Shown here in pieces: positions 1 through 7,960 of a stretch of DNA of 14,559 bases; within the stretch, counting starts at the first letter, position 1, and each line of letters starts with the position of its first letter. Under the pieces are notes generated by a model. The model was given only the letters and a program-made list of their open reading frames with translations. It was not told the DNA's origin and ran no database searches. The stretch covers positions 1-14,559 of the forward strand of contig CAISTO010000255.1 in assembly GCA_903888395.1 (NCBI GenBank), in the 5' to 3' direction. Origin of the DNA: an uncultured Bacteroidota bacterium (GTDB taxonomy: Bacteria; Bacteroidota; Bacteroidia; UKL13-3). The translations under genes were made by a program, and so were the position numbers.

Positions 1-14
1 TAAAATTTTTTAAG

Positions 15-22
15 CATCTTTG
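15..22 (+). promoter_or_regulatory. possible -7 box for purM
   Basis: CATCTTTG matches seven of eight positions of the Bacteroidota -7 consensus TAnnTTTG. It lies 32 bases before the purM ATG at 55, which would give a leader of about 25-30 bases. The expected -33 TTTG would fall to the left of the window, so the other half of the promoter cannot be checked. One 7/8 match in AT-rich DNA is weak evidence. Confidence 0.25.
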
Positions 23-54
23 AAGCTTTAAAATTGTACCCTAATTTTCTCAAA

Positions 55-1218
55 ATGACCAACGATAAATACATGAAACGTGGCGTTTCATCGCAAAAAG
101 AAGATGTTCACGCAGCCATAAAAAACATGGATAAAGGATTGTTTCCACAAGCTTTCTGTAAAATAGTTCCTGATTATTTGGGGGGAGATGAAAATTTTTG
201 CAATATTATGCATGCCGATGGTGCTGGAACAAAATCGAGTTTAGCATATTTGTATTGGAAAGAAACAGGCGATTTATCAGTTTGGAAAGGAATTGCGCAA
301 GATGCCATTGTCATGAATTTAAACGATTTATTATGTGTGGGTGCTTTCGACAAAATTATACTTTCATCAACCATTGGCAGAAATAAAAACTTAATTCCTG
401 GTGAGGTAATACAAGCCATTATTGAAGGAACAGAAGAGTTTGTGGCCATGCTTCAATCGCATGGAATAAATATTCATTCTACGGGTGGCGAAACTGCCGA
501 TGTGGGCGATTTGGTGCGCACCATTATTGTAGATTCAACCGTTACAGCACGAATTGAAAAAAGTAAAATTATTTCAAATCATAACGTAAAAGCAGGAAAT
601 GTAATAGTTGGCTTTGCCAGTTTTGGGCAAACTACCTACGAAAAAGAATACAATGCGGGTATGGGTAGTAATGGTTTAACCATGGCCCGTCATGATGTTT
701 TATCATCGTTTTATAAAAAATTTAGTGAAAGTTTTGACCCACAAGTTCCAGATGATTTGGTATACACTGGTGGTTTAAAATTAAGTGAGCAAATTTCCGA
801 TAATCCTTTAAATGTTGGTAAAATGATTCTTTCGCCAACCAGAACGTTTAGCCCAATTATTAAAGAAGTTTTTGAAAACTATTTTGATAAAATAGATGGC
901 ATGGTTCATTGCACTGGTGGCGGACAAACAAAGGTTTTACATTTTGTAAAAAACGTTAAAATTATTAAAGATAATCTTTTTAAAACTCCGCCATTGTTTA
1001 GCATGATTCAAAGCCAAAGTAACAGTGAATGGCATGAAATGTATAAAGTGTTTAACATGGGAAATTTATTGGAGTTTTATACCGATGAAAAAACTGCCGA
1101 TGGCTTAATTGCTTTAGCCAATAAATACCAAATTCCTGCACAAATAATTGGAAGAGTAGAAGCTGCCGAAAAAAATGAATTGCTTGTAAAAACAGCTCAC
1201 GGTGAGTTTATGTACTAA
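55..1218 (+). CDS. purM: phosphoribosylformylglycinamidine cyclo-ligase (AIR synthetase)
   Basis: PurM closes the imidazole ring in purine synthesis, converting FGAM plus ATP to aminoimidazole ribonucleotide in the cytosol. The 387-residue product has the family landmarks in order: DGAGTK (about 55-60), a GGETAD segment (144-149), a GMGSNGLTMAR segment and VHCTGGG in the C-terminal half, and FNMGN near the end. The DGAGTK and GGETAD forms and the length (nearly 40 residues above E. coli PurM) fit the Bacteroidota version. The frame stays open upstream to a TTG at 34, but the ATG at 55 is preferred because MTNDKYMKRGV is the usual-looking beginning and the extension adds nothing conserved. The gene is monocistronic here and ends at a hairpin terminator. 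No other pur gene is in the window. Confidence 0.95.
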   Translation: MTNDKYMKRGVSSQKEDVHAAIKNMDKGLFPQAFCKIVPDYLGGDENFCNIMHADGAGTKSSLAYLYWKETGDLSVWKGIAQDAIVMNLNDLLCVGAFDKIILSSTIGRNKNLIPGEVIQAIIEGTEEFVAMLQSHGINIHSTGGETADVGDLVRTIIVDSTVTARIEKSKIISNHNVKAGNVIVGFASFGQTTYEKEYNAGMGSNGLTMARHDVLSSFYKKFSESFDPQVPDDLVYTGGLKLSEQISDNPLNVGKMILSPTRTFSPIIKEVFENYFDKIDGMVHCTGGGQTKVLHFVKNVKIIKDNLFKTPPLFSMIQSQSNSEWHEMYKVFNMGNLLEFYTDEKTADGLIALANKYQIPAQIIGRVEAAEKNELLVKTAHGEFMY

Positions 1219-1223
1219 ATACT

Positions 1224-1250
1224 AGTTTAAAGTTTTTATTACTTTAAACT
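1224..1250. terminator. bidirectional hairpin terminator between purM and the flippase gene
   Basis: A perfect 10-base inverted repeat (AGTTTAAAGT and ACTTTAAACT) flanks a 7-base loop at 1234-1240. It starts five bases after the purM stop. On the plus strand it is followed by the T-rich run TTTCATTTCTTT, so it can act as an intrinsic terminator for purM. On the minus strand the first arm is formed by the last codons of the flippase gene (Ser-Leu-Lys) and runs into its stop at 1239-1241, but no clean T run follows in that direction. The arms are AT-rich, so the hairpin is only moderately stable. Confidence 0.65.
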
Positions 1251-2549
1251 TTTCATTTCTTTCCAATATTTATAAACATCAAAAAGATTTTTTGGGTTCA
1301 ATGCTGAAATGAAAAGCATGGCTGATTCTTTTGGTTTGTATACAAATATGATGGCTAATAAACTTAATAAATAGGAGAAAACAACACTGTATGCTGCTCC
1401 TTTTATACCATATTTTGGAATCATATACATTTCTAAAGCTAATATAAATATGAGCACCAAAACTTGGTAAATGGTAATTAGTTTTTGTTTGTTTAAAGCC
1501 AATAACCATGAACCCCATGCCGTGCCAAAAAATACTGGAATGGTAATCCAAATATGAATTTTGAATATTTCAGGAGCTAATGGAAATCCATCTTTATATA
1601 AAAAACCAATCACCCAATCGCCTAATAAATAACCACCAATTGATATAATCAAAGCACTCCAAATCATTAAAGAATATATTTGTGTTAAGCGTTTTAACTG
1701 TAAAGGTTTATTTTCTCTGTTATTAATAATTCCTGGAAACAATGCGGCCGAAAGTGCAACAGGAATAAAGAATGAAGCTTCACTGATTCTTGTTGCGGCC
1801 GAATATTGACCAACCATTCCCATGTCTTGCAAGTATCGAGCTATTAAAATTTTGTCGGCTTGCTGGTAAATCATTTGCATAAATGCAGAAATAATAATTG
1901 GCCATGAATGTGAAAGTAATCTTTTGGCTTCGCTCAAACTGAATTTCCATTTGTTAACTTCCTGTTGGTTTTGTTTGTAAAAAATAAGTTGATTGATAGC
2001 CGTAAGAATTGCTTCTAACATAACCATGCTTGCAAACCAACTTAAAGGTGCTTCAAAGTATATTAGTACTAGTTTTACAATAGCTGAAATGATTAAAGTA
2101 ATTATTTGTGTAATGGCGTTAAACTTACCTTTTACCTCCGATTGAAAGTAAAAATCAATGACACTAAATGACTTAAAAACGACTGCAATTGAAACTAAAA
2201 ATACAATCCAAGTTCTATCACTAGGATCGCGCATAAAAGAGTAATAAGTGGAAGCAATAACAACCAAAAATGAGCCAATGAAACGTAACCAAAAAGTGGT
2301 TCCAATGATGTCATATTTTTTCTTTTTTTCGGTAATTAATTCTCTTACCACAATGCCATCTAAACCTAAAGTAGAAAAAACAGTAAAAATACTTATAACA
2401 CTTAATGCATAACTTATAATTCCAAATTGTTCTTTTCCCAAAAACCTTGCTACTAGCACACCTACTAATATCCCTGAAATTATTCTAGAAGCTTTTTCAG
2501 CTAAAATCCAAATGCTATTATTAATGTAATTGTTGTTTTTCTTTGTCAA
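1239..2549 (-). CDS. oligosaccharide/polysaccharide flippase (Wzx-type, MATE-like superfamily)
   Basis: This is a 436-residue polytopic inner-membrane protein with about 12-14 hydrophobic segments along its whole length and very few charged stretches between them. The opening pattern (NNSIWILAEKASRIISG, then VLVARFLGKEQFG) is typical of the polysaccharide biosynthesis/PST family. These proteins move undecaprenyl-linked oligosaccharides across the inner membrane for O-antigen, capsule or exopolysaccharide assembly. The start is TTG at 2549: an in-frame TAA lies five codons upstream at 2562-2564, no ATG lies between, and the first internal Met is well inside the membrane domain. It is the last gene of the leftward block, 111 bases after the sugar nucleotidyltransferase that may feed the same glycan. 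The substrate cannot be told from the sequence. Confidence 0.88.
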   Translation of the reverse strand: MTKKNNNYINNSIWILAEKASRIISGILVGVLVARFLGKEQFGIISYALSVISIFTVFSTLGLDGIVVRELITEKKKKYDIIGTTFWLRFIGSFLVVIASTYYSFMRDPSDRTWIVFLVSIAVVFKSFSVIDFYFQSEVKGKFNAITQIITLIISAIVKLVLIYFEAPLSWFASMVMLEAILTAINQLIFYKQNQQEVNKWKFSLSEAKRLLSHSWPIIISAFMQMIYQQADKILIARYLQDMGMVGQYSAATRISEASFFIPVALSAALFPGIINNRENKPLQLKRLTQIYSLMIWSALIISIGGYLLGDWVIGFLYKDGFPLAPEIFKIHIWITIPVFFGTAWGSWLLALNKQKLITIYQVLVLIFILALEMYMIPKYGIKGAAYSVVFSYLLSLLAIIFVYKPKESAMLFISALNPKNLFDVYKYWKEMKSLK

Positions 2550-2660
2550 TTTCTGTGGTATTTATTTTGCTTTTAGCAATAATTTAGCCAATAATATTTT
2601 GGGATTGTAATTTATGCAAATCTTTACTTTTAAAATAAAAAATTTCATAGTACTGTCAGT

Positions 2661-3656
2661 TTACCCAAAATTTATTTCTGTGCTATCGCCAATATTTAAA
2701 CTTTGTTTATTGCCGCATAAAGTGGCGTCATTTCCTATCAACGATTTTTCTAAAATAGCATATTCTATTTGAGAAAAGGGCCCAATGATACTTTCTTTTA
2801 AAATACAATAATTCAAAATTGCTTCATCGCCAATTGATACATTTGGTCCAATGATACAGTTTGAAATTTTACATCCATTTCCAATAAATACAGGCGGAAT
2901 AATAATGGTATTTTCAAATTTGTATTTTGTGGTATCATAATTCAAACGCTTTAATAAAATAGAATTTGTTTCTAATAAAATATCTTTTTTACCACAGTCG
3001 TACCAATTGGCCACATCAAAACTTTTAAATTTATAACCACTATGAATCATGCTCATTAAGGCATCGGTTAAAGTGTATTCGTTATGCGTGGTTTTTTTCT
3101 GACTAATATTGCTGTCTAACGCTTCAAAAAGTGCGTGACTGTCTTTTATTTTATAAATTCCTACCAATGCTAAATTAGAAACTGGAATGGATGGTTTTTC
3201 TACCATTTTTACAATATTTCCATCTTTGTCAATCTCGGCAACTCCAAACTGGCGTGGATCTTCTACTTTTTTTATTCCTAATAAATTATATGGCTCAGCA
3301 ATAATTTTTTTCAAATCAACATCAGCAATGGTATCCCCAAAAACAATTAATATTTCACTGTTATTCTGCAAAATATTTTCTTTTGCCAACCAAATGGCAT
3401 GTCCAACTCCTTTTCCGGTAGTTTGAATAATAAAACTAGCAGTAATTGTAGGATAATTCTTTTGAATATATTCTTCAATTTTATCTCCTAAATATCCAAT
3501 AATAAATACAAACTCATTGACACCAGCTTCTATTAAACTGTCAACAATATGAGCTATAATGGGCTTACCAGCAATTGGAATTAATGCCTTTGGTTGCGTA
3601 TGCGTATGTGGCCTTAAACGAGTGCCAATACCTGCTACAGGAATAATTGCTTTCAT
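2661..3656 (-). CDS. sugar-1-phosphate nucleotidyltransferase with C-terminal left-handed beta-helix
   Basis: The enzyme activates a sugar 1-phosphate with an NTP to give a nucleotide sugar. The 331-residue product opens with the nucleotide-binding signature GIGTRLRPHT (residues 9-18) followed by QPKALIPI with the conserved lysine. It then shows a metal-binding Asp in FGDT (108), VEKP (152-155) and WYDCGKKD (218-225), as in RfbA/RmlA-like and GlmU-like enzymes. From about residue 253 there are hexapeptide-repeat rungs (IIG, SIG, IIG, LIG spacing), indicating a short left-handed beta-helix tail that is absent from E. coli RfbA. Glucose-1-phosphate thymidylyl- or uridylyltransferase are both possible; I cannot assign the base or the sugar. 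It starts at an ATG after a 79-base leader that contains a perfect AT palindrome, and sits upstream of the flippase. Confidence 0.88.
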   Translation of the reverse strand: MKAIIPVAGIGTRLRPHTHTQPKALIPIAGKPIIAHIVDSLIEAGVNEFVFIIGYLGDKIEEYIQKNYPTITASFIIQTTGKGVGHAIWLAKENILQNNSEILIVFGDTIADVDLKKIIAEPYNLLGIKKVEDPRQFGVAEIDKDGNIVKMVEKPSIPVSNLALVGIYKIKDSHALFEALDSNISQKKTTHNEYTLTDALMSMIHSGYKFKSFDVANWYDCGKKDILLETNSILLKRLNYDTTKYKFENTIIIPPVFIGNGCKISNCIIGPNVSIGDEAILNYCILKESIIGPFSQIEYAILEKSLIGNDATLCGNKQSLNIGDSTEINFG

Positions 3657-3666
3657 AGTTTTTTGT

Positions 3667-3686
3667 TTTAAAAATTAATTTTTAAA
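3667..3686. repeat. perfect 20-base AT palindrome upstream of the nucleotidyltransferase
   Basis: All 20 bases form an uninterrupted two-fold palindrome (half site TTTAAAAATT) centred between 3676 and 3677, ten bases before the ATG at 3656. It contains only A and T. It could be an operator or a cruciform-prone site in the leader, but AT-only palindromes arise easily in DNA of this composition, and no convincing TAnnTTTG box accompanies it. Confidence 0.3.
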
Positions 3687-3735
3687 TGATATAAAAGGAC
3701 TGATAAGAAATTGGAATTGTTCTTGCACACCTTAC

Positions 3736-4041
3736 CTATGCTTCTTCAAGCAATGTTCTAAAGGCATAAAACTGTTCTCCAAATAAATCTCTTCCATCTT
3801 TTTGTAAAGCTGGCGCAAATTCTTCCATATACCTGTTATAATGTTCCATTGTTTCAGCAAAATATTGAATGGCGTAAGTTTCACCTACTTCATCTTCCTG
3901 TTTGCTTAGCAATTTTAAAAACCTATAAGACGTGAACATGCCTGTTGCCATTACATCTGAAAGGTGCTTTTCTTTCATCCATTTAACCCATTCTTCGTGA
4001 ATATTTGGTTCTAAATTAATGGTTACGTTATATACTATCAT
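3736..4041 (-). CDS. DUF4286 family protein
   Basis: This is a small cytosolic-looking protein of 101 residues, with no signal peptide and no membrane segment. I recognise it as DUF4286, a family found widely in Bacteroidota, from the opening IVYNVTINL, the EEWVKWMKEKH helix, the central GETYAIQYFAE strand and the end FGEQFYAFRTLLEE. The alternating strand and helix pattern suggests a ferredoxin-like alpha/beta fold resembling dimeric alpha-beta barrels, which is an inference. No catalytic residues can be named and the function is unknown. The ATG lies four bases after the stop of the TPR gene, so the two are almost certainly co-transcribed and probably translationally coupled. Confidence 0.85.
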   Translation of the reverse strand: MIVYNVTINLEPNIHEEWVKWMKEKHLSDVMATGMFTSYRFLKLLSKQEDEVGETYAIQYFAETMEHYNRYMEEFAPALQKDGRDLFGEQFYAFRTLLEEA

Positions 4042-4045
4042 TTTT

Positions 4046-5857
4046 TTAATTGATTAAATCGCCTCTTAATTGGCGGTATCTTTTTCTTACTTCATTGATA
4101 AAAATACTGCTTCCGTAATTTTCAATAAATTTCTCATATTGCTTTTTTGCTTCTTCGGTATTGTTTAAATTTTTATCGTAAATTAGTGCTAAATTTAGCA
4201 ATGCATTATCACCTAAAATATCGCTTCCATGTTCATTGATAACAATATTGTATTGAAGAATGGCTTCATTAAATTTCTTTTGTTTGGTGTAAACCTGTGC
4301 TTTTTTAAATGCAATGTCGTCACTTAAAGCATGTTTTGGAAACAATATTGCAATGGAATCTAATAATTGAAATGCTGCTGCGAATTTGTTTTGCTGATAA
4401 TCTAAATCTGCTTTTGCAAATAGTTTGAGCGCATCTTCGTTTGAATCCACTGTATTGTCCTGTATTAATAATGAAAGTTCTAATGCATTATTTGCAATCA
4501 ATTGTGTAGTGGCAGTTTTCAAAATGTCTAATTGGGCTTTTGCCCATTCAAATTCACCTAAATAAAAACTCAATTTTGCATTTCTAAACTTGGCTTCTTG
4601 GCCAAATGGATGTTCTAAAAACTCCTTGTCTACTTGTCCGTAAAGCAGCATTGCATCCCATTCTTGACCTTTTATTACATATAAATCGCCTAAGTCTAGT
4701 TTGCATTCAGCTTTAAAAAAATTATCAGTTCCTGGTAACTCTAAAATATTGTTGTAAATGTCAACAGCTTTATCAATATCGTTCAAGTAATATGCATATA
4801 ATTTACCCAAATCGCGCATACTTTGAGCCGTATAATTGGTTTTTCCGTTTTCTGCTAAAAATGAAATATAGGTTTTTTCTAAATTTTGTAAATCAATCAA
4901 ACTAAGGTTTGAATTACTTAATAATTTTTTATTACTAGCTTCTAAAATACCCAATTTTGCCGAAAGGTAATAAGCTTTGGTATTCCCTAAAATTACAACT
5001 TCATTGAACAAGCGAATGGCGGCATCATATTTTTCATTACTAATGGCCAAATAACCCAAATCCATCATTTTTCGGCCTTCTTCCTTTAATCGTTTGTCTA
5101 TAGCTTTTGCTTGAATTAAGGCGTTGTCAAAGTCTTTTCGTTGCACATAAAACCAAATCAACATTTCGTAAAAAACATCAGTATTTGGATTGCTTTTTAT
5201 TTTACGAATCAATGAATTTTTCAGTAACTCAAAGTCTGAATTTTGTTGAATATTATTTTGTAACAAACCTTGCACTTCTTCACTAATCACTGGACTTTGT
5301 TCCACGCTTCCCAAATATTCGTCAATCATTAATTGGGTTTGTTTGGTTTTGGCATAAAGTGCTGCTAATTCATTATTAAATACGCTGATATAGCCCAATA
5401 ATTTTCGTCCATTGATATAGCTTTTTATGGCATATTCTGTTTCGTTGCGTTTTTCAAAAGCATTGGAAACCTCGTTTATTTTATCCTGATTAGGAAGGGT
5501 CTTTTTTATAACTTCATCAAATTGTTTAATGGCTTTTTCGGGCTTGTTATTTAATTTATTAACGTAGCCAATATCTACCATGTAATATGCAGCATTTAAC
5601 TTTCGGTACATTTTTTTACATAAACTTTCCGCATCATCAAAGCGTTTTAGCTTAATGTAAGACTGTAATAGATTATCGTAAAAGTAAAAAGACGTAAGAT
5701 TTTTATTGAGTAGTTTTTCATACAAATCAGCGGCTTTATCGTACTCAGCATTCGAGAAAAATTGAGCAGCTAATTTCTCTTCGTTGTTTTGTGCAACCAT
5801 GTCATTGCCAAAGGCAAAAAACAATAGAAAGAGTATAAATTTATAAGCGAATTTCAT
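4046..5857 (-). CDS. secreted/periplasmic tetratricopeptide repeat protein
   Basis: This 603-residue protein has a signal peptide (MKFAYK, a Phe/Leu-rich core, then VAQ before NNEE at about residue 23/24), so it acts outside the cytoplasm. It could be a lipid-free periplasmic or envelope-associated protein, as no lipobox Cys is present. The rest is helical, with many TPR-like units such as AEYDKAADLYEKLL near 37-50, KFNEAILQYNIVI and EEAKKQYEKFIENYG near the C-terminus. The last third resembles the YfiO/BamD-style TPR units of outer-membrane assembly factors. TPRs bind proteins, so a scaffold role in envelope assembly is likely but unproven. The frame is open to a TTG at 5875, but the ATG at 5857 gives a clean signal peptide. 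The gene begins 28 bases after ruvC and stops four bases before the DUF4286 start. Confidence 0.85.
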   Translation of the reverse strand: MKFAYKFILFLLFFAFGNDMVAQNNEEKLAAQFFSNAEYDKAADLYEKLLNKNLTSFYFYDNLLQSYIKLKRFDDAESLCKKMYRKLNAAYYMVDIGYVNKLNNKPEKAIKQFDEVIKKTLPNQDKINEVSNAFEKRNETEYAIKSYINGRKLLGYISVFNNELAALYAKTKQTQLMIDEYLGSVEQSPVISEEVQGLLQNNIQQNSDFELLKNSLIRKIKSNPNTDVFYEMLIWFYVQRKDFDNALIQAKAIDKRLKEEGRKMMDLGYLAISNEKYDAAIRLFNEVVILGNTKAYYLSAKLGILEASNKKLLSNSNLSLIDLQNLEKTYISFLAENGKTNYTAQSMRDLGKLYAYYLNDIDKAVDIYNNILELPGTDNFFKAECKLDLGDLYVIKGQEWDAMLLYGQVDKEFLEHPFGQEAKFRNAKLSFYLGEFEWAKAQLDILKTATTQLIANNALELSLLIQDNTVDSNEDALKLFAKADLDYQQNKFAAAFQLLDSIAILFPKHALSDDIAFKKAQVYTKQKKFNEAILQYNIVINEHGSDILGDNALLNLALIYDKNLNNTEEAKKQYEKFIENYGSSIFINEVRKRYRQLRGDLIN

Positions 5858-5885
5858 TTTTATTTTCAATAGCAAATAAAGGTTT

Positions 5886-6491
5886 TTATTTCTTAATTTT
5901 ACTAGGATTATTACTTACAAAACTATCCCAACTGGTAGCTTTCTTTTTTGCAGGAATTTTTGCTTTGGTTTTTGCTGTTGCAATGCCTAAATTTTTTTGC
6001 ATGTAATGGCAATAAGCAGCTGCCAATCCATCGGTGGCATCTAAAAATTTAGAGTCGTGTTGGAACTTTAAAATATGCTGAAGCATTCCCGAAACCTGTT
6101 CTTTGGTAGCATTTCCATTTCCCGTTATCGATTGTTTAATTTTTTTTGGAGCATATTCATTTACTGCTAACTCACGGCTCATGGCGCCAGCAATGGCAAC
6201 GCCTTGCGCTCTTCCTAGTTTTAACATCGACTGAACATTTTTACCATAAAAAGGTGCTTCAATGGCTAATTCGTCTGGTTTAAATTCATCAATTAATCCA
6301 ACTGTTCGCTCAAATATTTTCTTTAATTTCATGGCATAATCATCGTATTTTTCTAAGTGCAAAACACCTAATGTAATTAATGATACTTGCTTTTTAGTAA
6401 TTCCAATGATTCCATAACCCATTACCAAAGTTCCAGGATCTATTCCTAAAATAATGCGGTCAAATTCTTTTATTTCGGGTAAAATTTCCAA
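5886..6491 (-). CDS. ruvC: crossover junction endodeoxyribonuclease RuvC
   Basis: RuvC is the Holliday-junction resolvase that nicks four-way junctions together with RuvAB. All four acidic catalytic residues are visible: Asp in GIDPGT (about 18), Glu in AIEAPF (78), and the pair in DATDG (151 and 154). The TGNGNATKEQV loop is also conserved. The 201-residue product is longer than E. coli RuvC (173) because of a Lys-rich tail ending in WDSFVSNNPSKIKK, a tail type I know from Bacteroidota RuvC. I choose TTG at 6491, which follows the upstream stop (6493-6495) by one base and suggests termination-reinitiation. In-frame TTGs at 6539, 6530 and 6506 would overlap the previous gene and add an unconserved leader; no ATG is available. 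ruvA and ruvB are not in the window. Confidence 0.93.
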   Translation of the reverse strand: MEILPEIKEFDRIILGIDPGTLVMGYGIIGITKKQVSLITLGVLHLEKYDDYAMKLKKIFERTVGLIDEFKPDELAIEAPFYGKNVQSMLKLGRAQGVAIAGAMSRELAVNEYAPKKIKQSITGNGNATKEQVSGMLQHILKFQHDSKFLDATDGLAAAYCHYMQKNLGIATAKTKAKIPAKKKATSWDSFVSNNPSKIKK

Positions 6492-6492
6492 G

Positions 6493-6888
6493 TTAATTTG
6501 GCTCAAAAAACAAATATGAAAAAATGACAATGGTTCCAATAATTCGTAATGCCGAGGTCATTAAATAATTATTGGTAAATTCAATCGGAAAATTTGCTTT
6601 CAAAAGTTTGTTGTAGTTCATATTCATTGGTATAGCCAACGACAATACGTTGCTTAAAGCAAAACCCAATAACGCCAAACGAATAGCTATTAAATCCATT
6701 AAAATAATGATGATAAAAATAACCATAGTACCCAAACTGATGTATAAATTTAAATTATTTCGTTTGCTAAAAAGGCCAATTAATACTGCTTTGTGTTCGC
6801 TGTTAAGTTGTTCAATTGATTTTTGTTGCCAAACTCTTGCAATTAACATAATAGCAAATCCCGATAATAGATAAAATATAAAACCCAT
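6493..6888 (-). CDS. small integral membrane protein of unknown function
   Basis: I do not recognise a family. The 131-residue product is strongly hydrophobic. It has one segment at the very N-terminus (GFIFYLLSGFAIMLIA), a polar loop with a QNS/KRNN-type stretch, two closely spaced central segments (SLGTMVIFIIIILMDLIAI and LALLGFALSNVLSLAI), a second polar loop and a final segment (LRIIGTIVIFSYLFF). This makes about four membrane helices. The ATG at 6888 is chosen over an in-frame TTG at 6909 because the latter falls inside the predicted -7 box. It is the first gene of the leftward block, and its stop is one base from the chosen ruvC start, so its translation probably drives ruvC. A membrane protein directly coupled to a resolvase gene may be coincidence of operon packing. 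Confidence 0.75.
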   Translation of the reverse strand: MGFIFYLLSGFAIMLIARVWQQKSIEQLNSEHKAVLIGLFSKRNNLNLYISLGTMVIFIIIILMDLIAIRLALLGFALSNVLSLAIPMNMNYNKLLKANFPIEFTNNYLMTSALRIIGTIVIFSYLFFEPN

Positions 6889-6906
6889 TTTTGTTTTTAA
6901 AAAACT

Positions 6907-6937
6907 CAAATATAATTTTAAAACAAAAGCAAACCAA
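6907..6937 (-). promoter_or_regulatory. Bacteroidota-type promoter for the ruvC/TPR block
   Basis: On the minus strand there is a TATATTTG at 6914-6907, a perfect TAnnTTTG -7 box. A TTG (6937-6935) lies 20 bases upstream of it as the -33 element. Transcription would begin near 6902, giving a leader of about 14 bases before the ATG at 6888. This also argues against a start at 6909. It is the clearest promoter for the leftward genes. Confidence 0.55.
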
Positions 6938-6979
6938 TAAAATTATATAAATTGCACAACTTAAAGGCAAAATATTGGC

Positions 6980-7960
6980 TTGAAACAGTTTTGGCAAACA
7001 CATAAAAAATGGATTACGTATTTAAAAATTGCTTTAGCAGTTTTTACCATTGCGTTTATTCTTTATAAATTATTGGTTGCTTATCAAATAGATAAAAAAT
7101 TTATTCAGTTTCAATTCAACTTTTCATTCCAAAATTCTTTATTCCTTTTGCTGGCTATTTTGCTACTTTTTGCAAATTGGGGATTAGAAACTGCCAAATG
7201 GCATTTATTGATTAATCAATTTGAAAAAATAAGTTTTCGTAACTCCTTAAAAGCGGTTTTATCGGGAGTTACTCTAAGCATTATTACGCCAAATCAAATT
7301 GGAGATTTTGCCGGAAGGGTCATTCACTTGCAAACTTTAAACAAAATAAAAGGCTCGTTAATTACAGTTATTGGACATACTGCGCAGGTTTTGGTTACCA
7401 CTATTTTTGGAATGTACGCACTTTTGGCCTTTACCGCTAAAGCTGATTATTACGTTTATATTTATTGGAAGCAAATAGCTTTTGCATTTTTTATCATACA
7501 TGCTTTTGCAATTATTGCTTATATAAGAATTGATATATTGTATAACATATTAAGTCGGACAAAATTTTTTAATAAAATTGAAAAATACATCATTGTTTTT
7601 AAATCGTATTCCAAAATTCAGTTAACAAAAGTTTTACTTTTTTCTATTATTCGTTACACCGTTTTTATGGTTCAATACATGTTGTTATTGCAGTTTTTTG
7701 GAGTTCATATTGGCTTAGTAAATAGCTTTATAGGTGTTGTTGCTATATTTTGTATTCAGTCTGTTGTACCAAGTTTTATTCTGTTAGATATTGGTTTGCG
7801 TGGTGCTGCCGCAATTTTTGTTTTTGAGGAACTCAGTAATTTTGATAAAAGCATTGAATTAGGTGTTTTGCTTGCAGCATATTCACTCTGGATTATCAAT
7901 ATGATGGTTCCCTCACTTTTTGGTCTAATTTTTATTTTAAAACACCGTTTTTCTAAATGA
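6980..7960 (+). CDS. LPG-synthase-type (UPF0104/AglD-like) integral membrane protein
   Basis: This 326-residue inner-membrane protein has about seven or eight hydrophobic segments and a basic N-terminus. It carries the hallmarks of the lysylphosphatidylglycerol synthase transmembrane family (COG0392): NWGLETAKWHLLI near 66-78, TPNQIGDFAGR at 103-113 (the family's Pro...Gly-Asp/Glu...Arg motif) and PSFILLDIGLRGAAA at 264-278. It lacks the soluble aminoacyl-transferase domain of MprF, so it should not be called a lysyl-PG synthase. Stand-alone members often sit beside glycosyltransferases and are thought to act in lipid flipping or glycolipid synthesis. The start is TTG at 6980: an in-frame TAA lies at 6962-6964 and the first internal Met is far inside. 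The stop overlaps the next ATG by four bases, so the two genes are coupled. Confidence 0.85.
   Translation: MKQFWQTHKKWITYLKIALAVFTIAFILYKLLVAYQIDKKFIQFQFNFSFQNSLFLLLAILLLFANWGLETAKWHLLINQFEKISFRNSLKAVLSGVTLSIITPNQIGDFAGRVIHLQTLNKIKGSLITVIGHTAQVLVTTIFGMYALLAFTAKADYYVYIYWKQIAFAFFIIHAFAIIAYIRIDILYNILSRTKFFNKIEKYIIVFKSYSKIQLTKVLLFSIIRYTVFMVQYMLLLQFFGVHIGLVNSFIGVVAIFCIQSVVPSFILLDIGLRGAAAIFVFEELSNFDKSIELGVLLAAYSLWIINMMVPSLFGLIFILKHRFSK

Noticed and set aside
174..449. Open frames on the minus strand and in another plus frame inside purM
   Set aside because: purM motifs are intact across the region and the other frames show no family features.
1744..1803. Repeated TGCGGCCGAA in the flippase gene
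   Set aside because: The two copies simply encode recurring Ala-Ala/Ser-Ala residues in membrane segments on the reverse strand, with no extended similarity around them.
2562..2648. A 28-codon minus-strand reading frame (MKFFILKVK...) between the nucleotidyltransferase and the flippase
   Set aside because: It is composed almost only of Lys, Leu, Ile, Asn and Ala codons expected from AT-rich DNA, has no recognisable start context, and such length is common by chance.
6938..6979. Promoter for the rightward operon in the divergent gap
   Set aside because: TATAAATTG at 6946-6954 is the nearest candidate but does not fit TAnnTTTG and has no paired -33 element.
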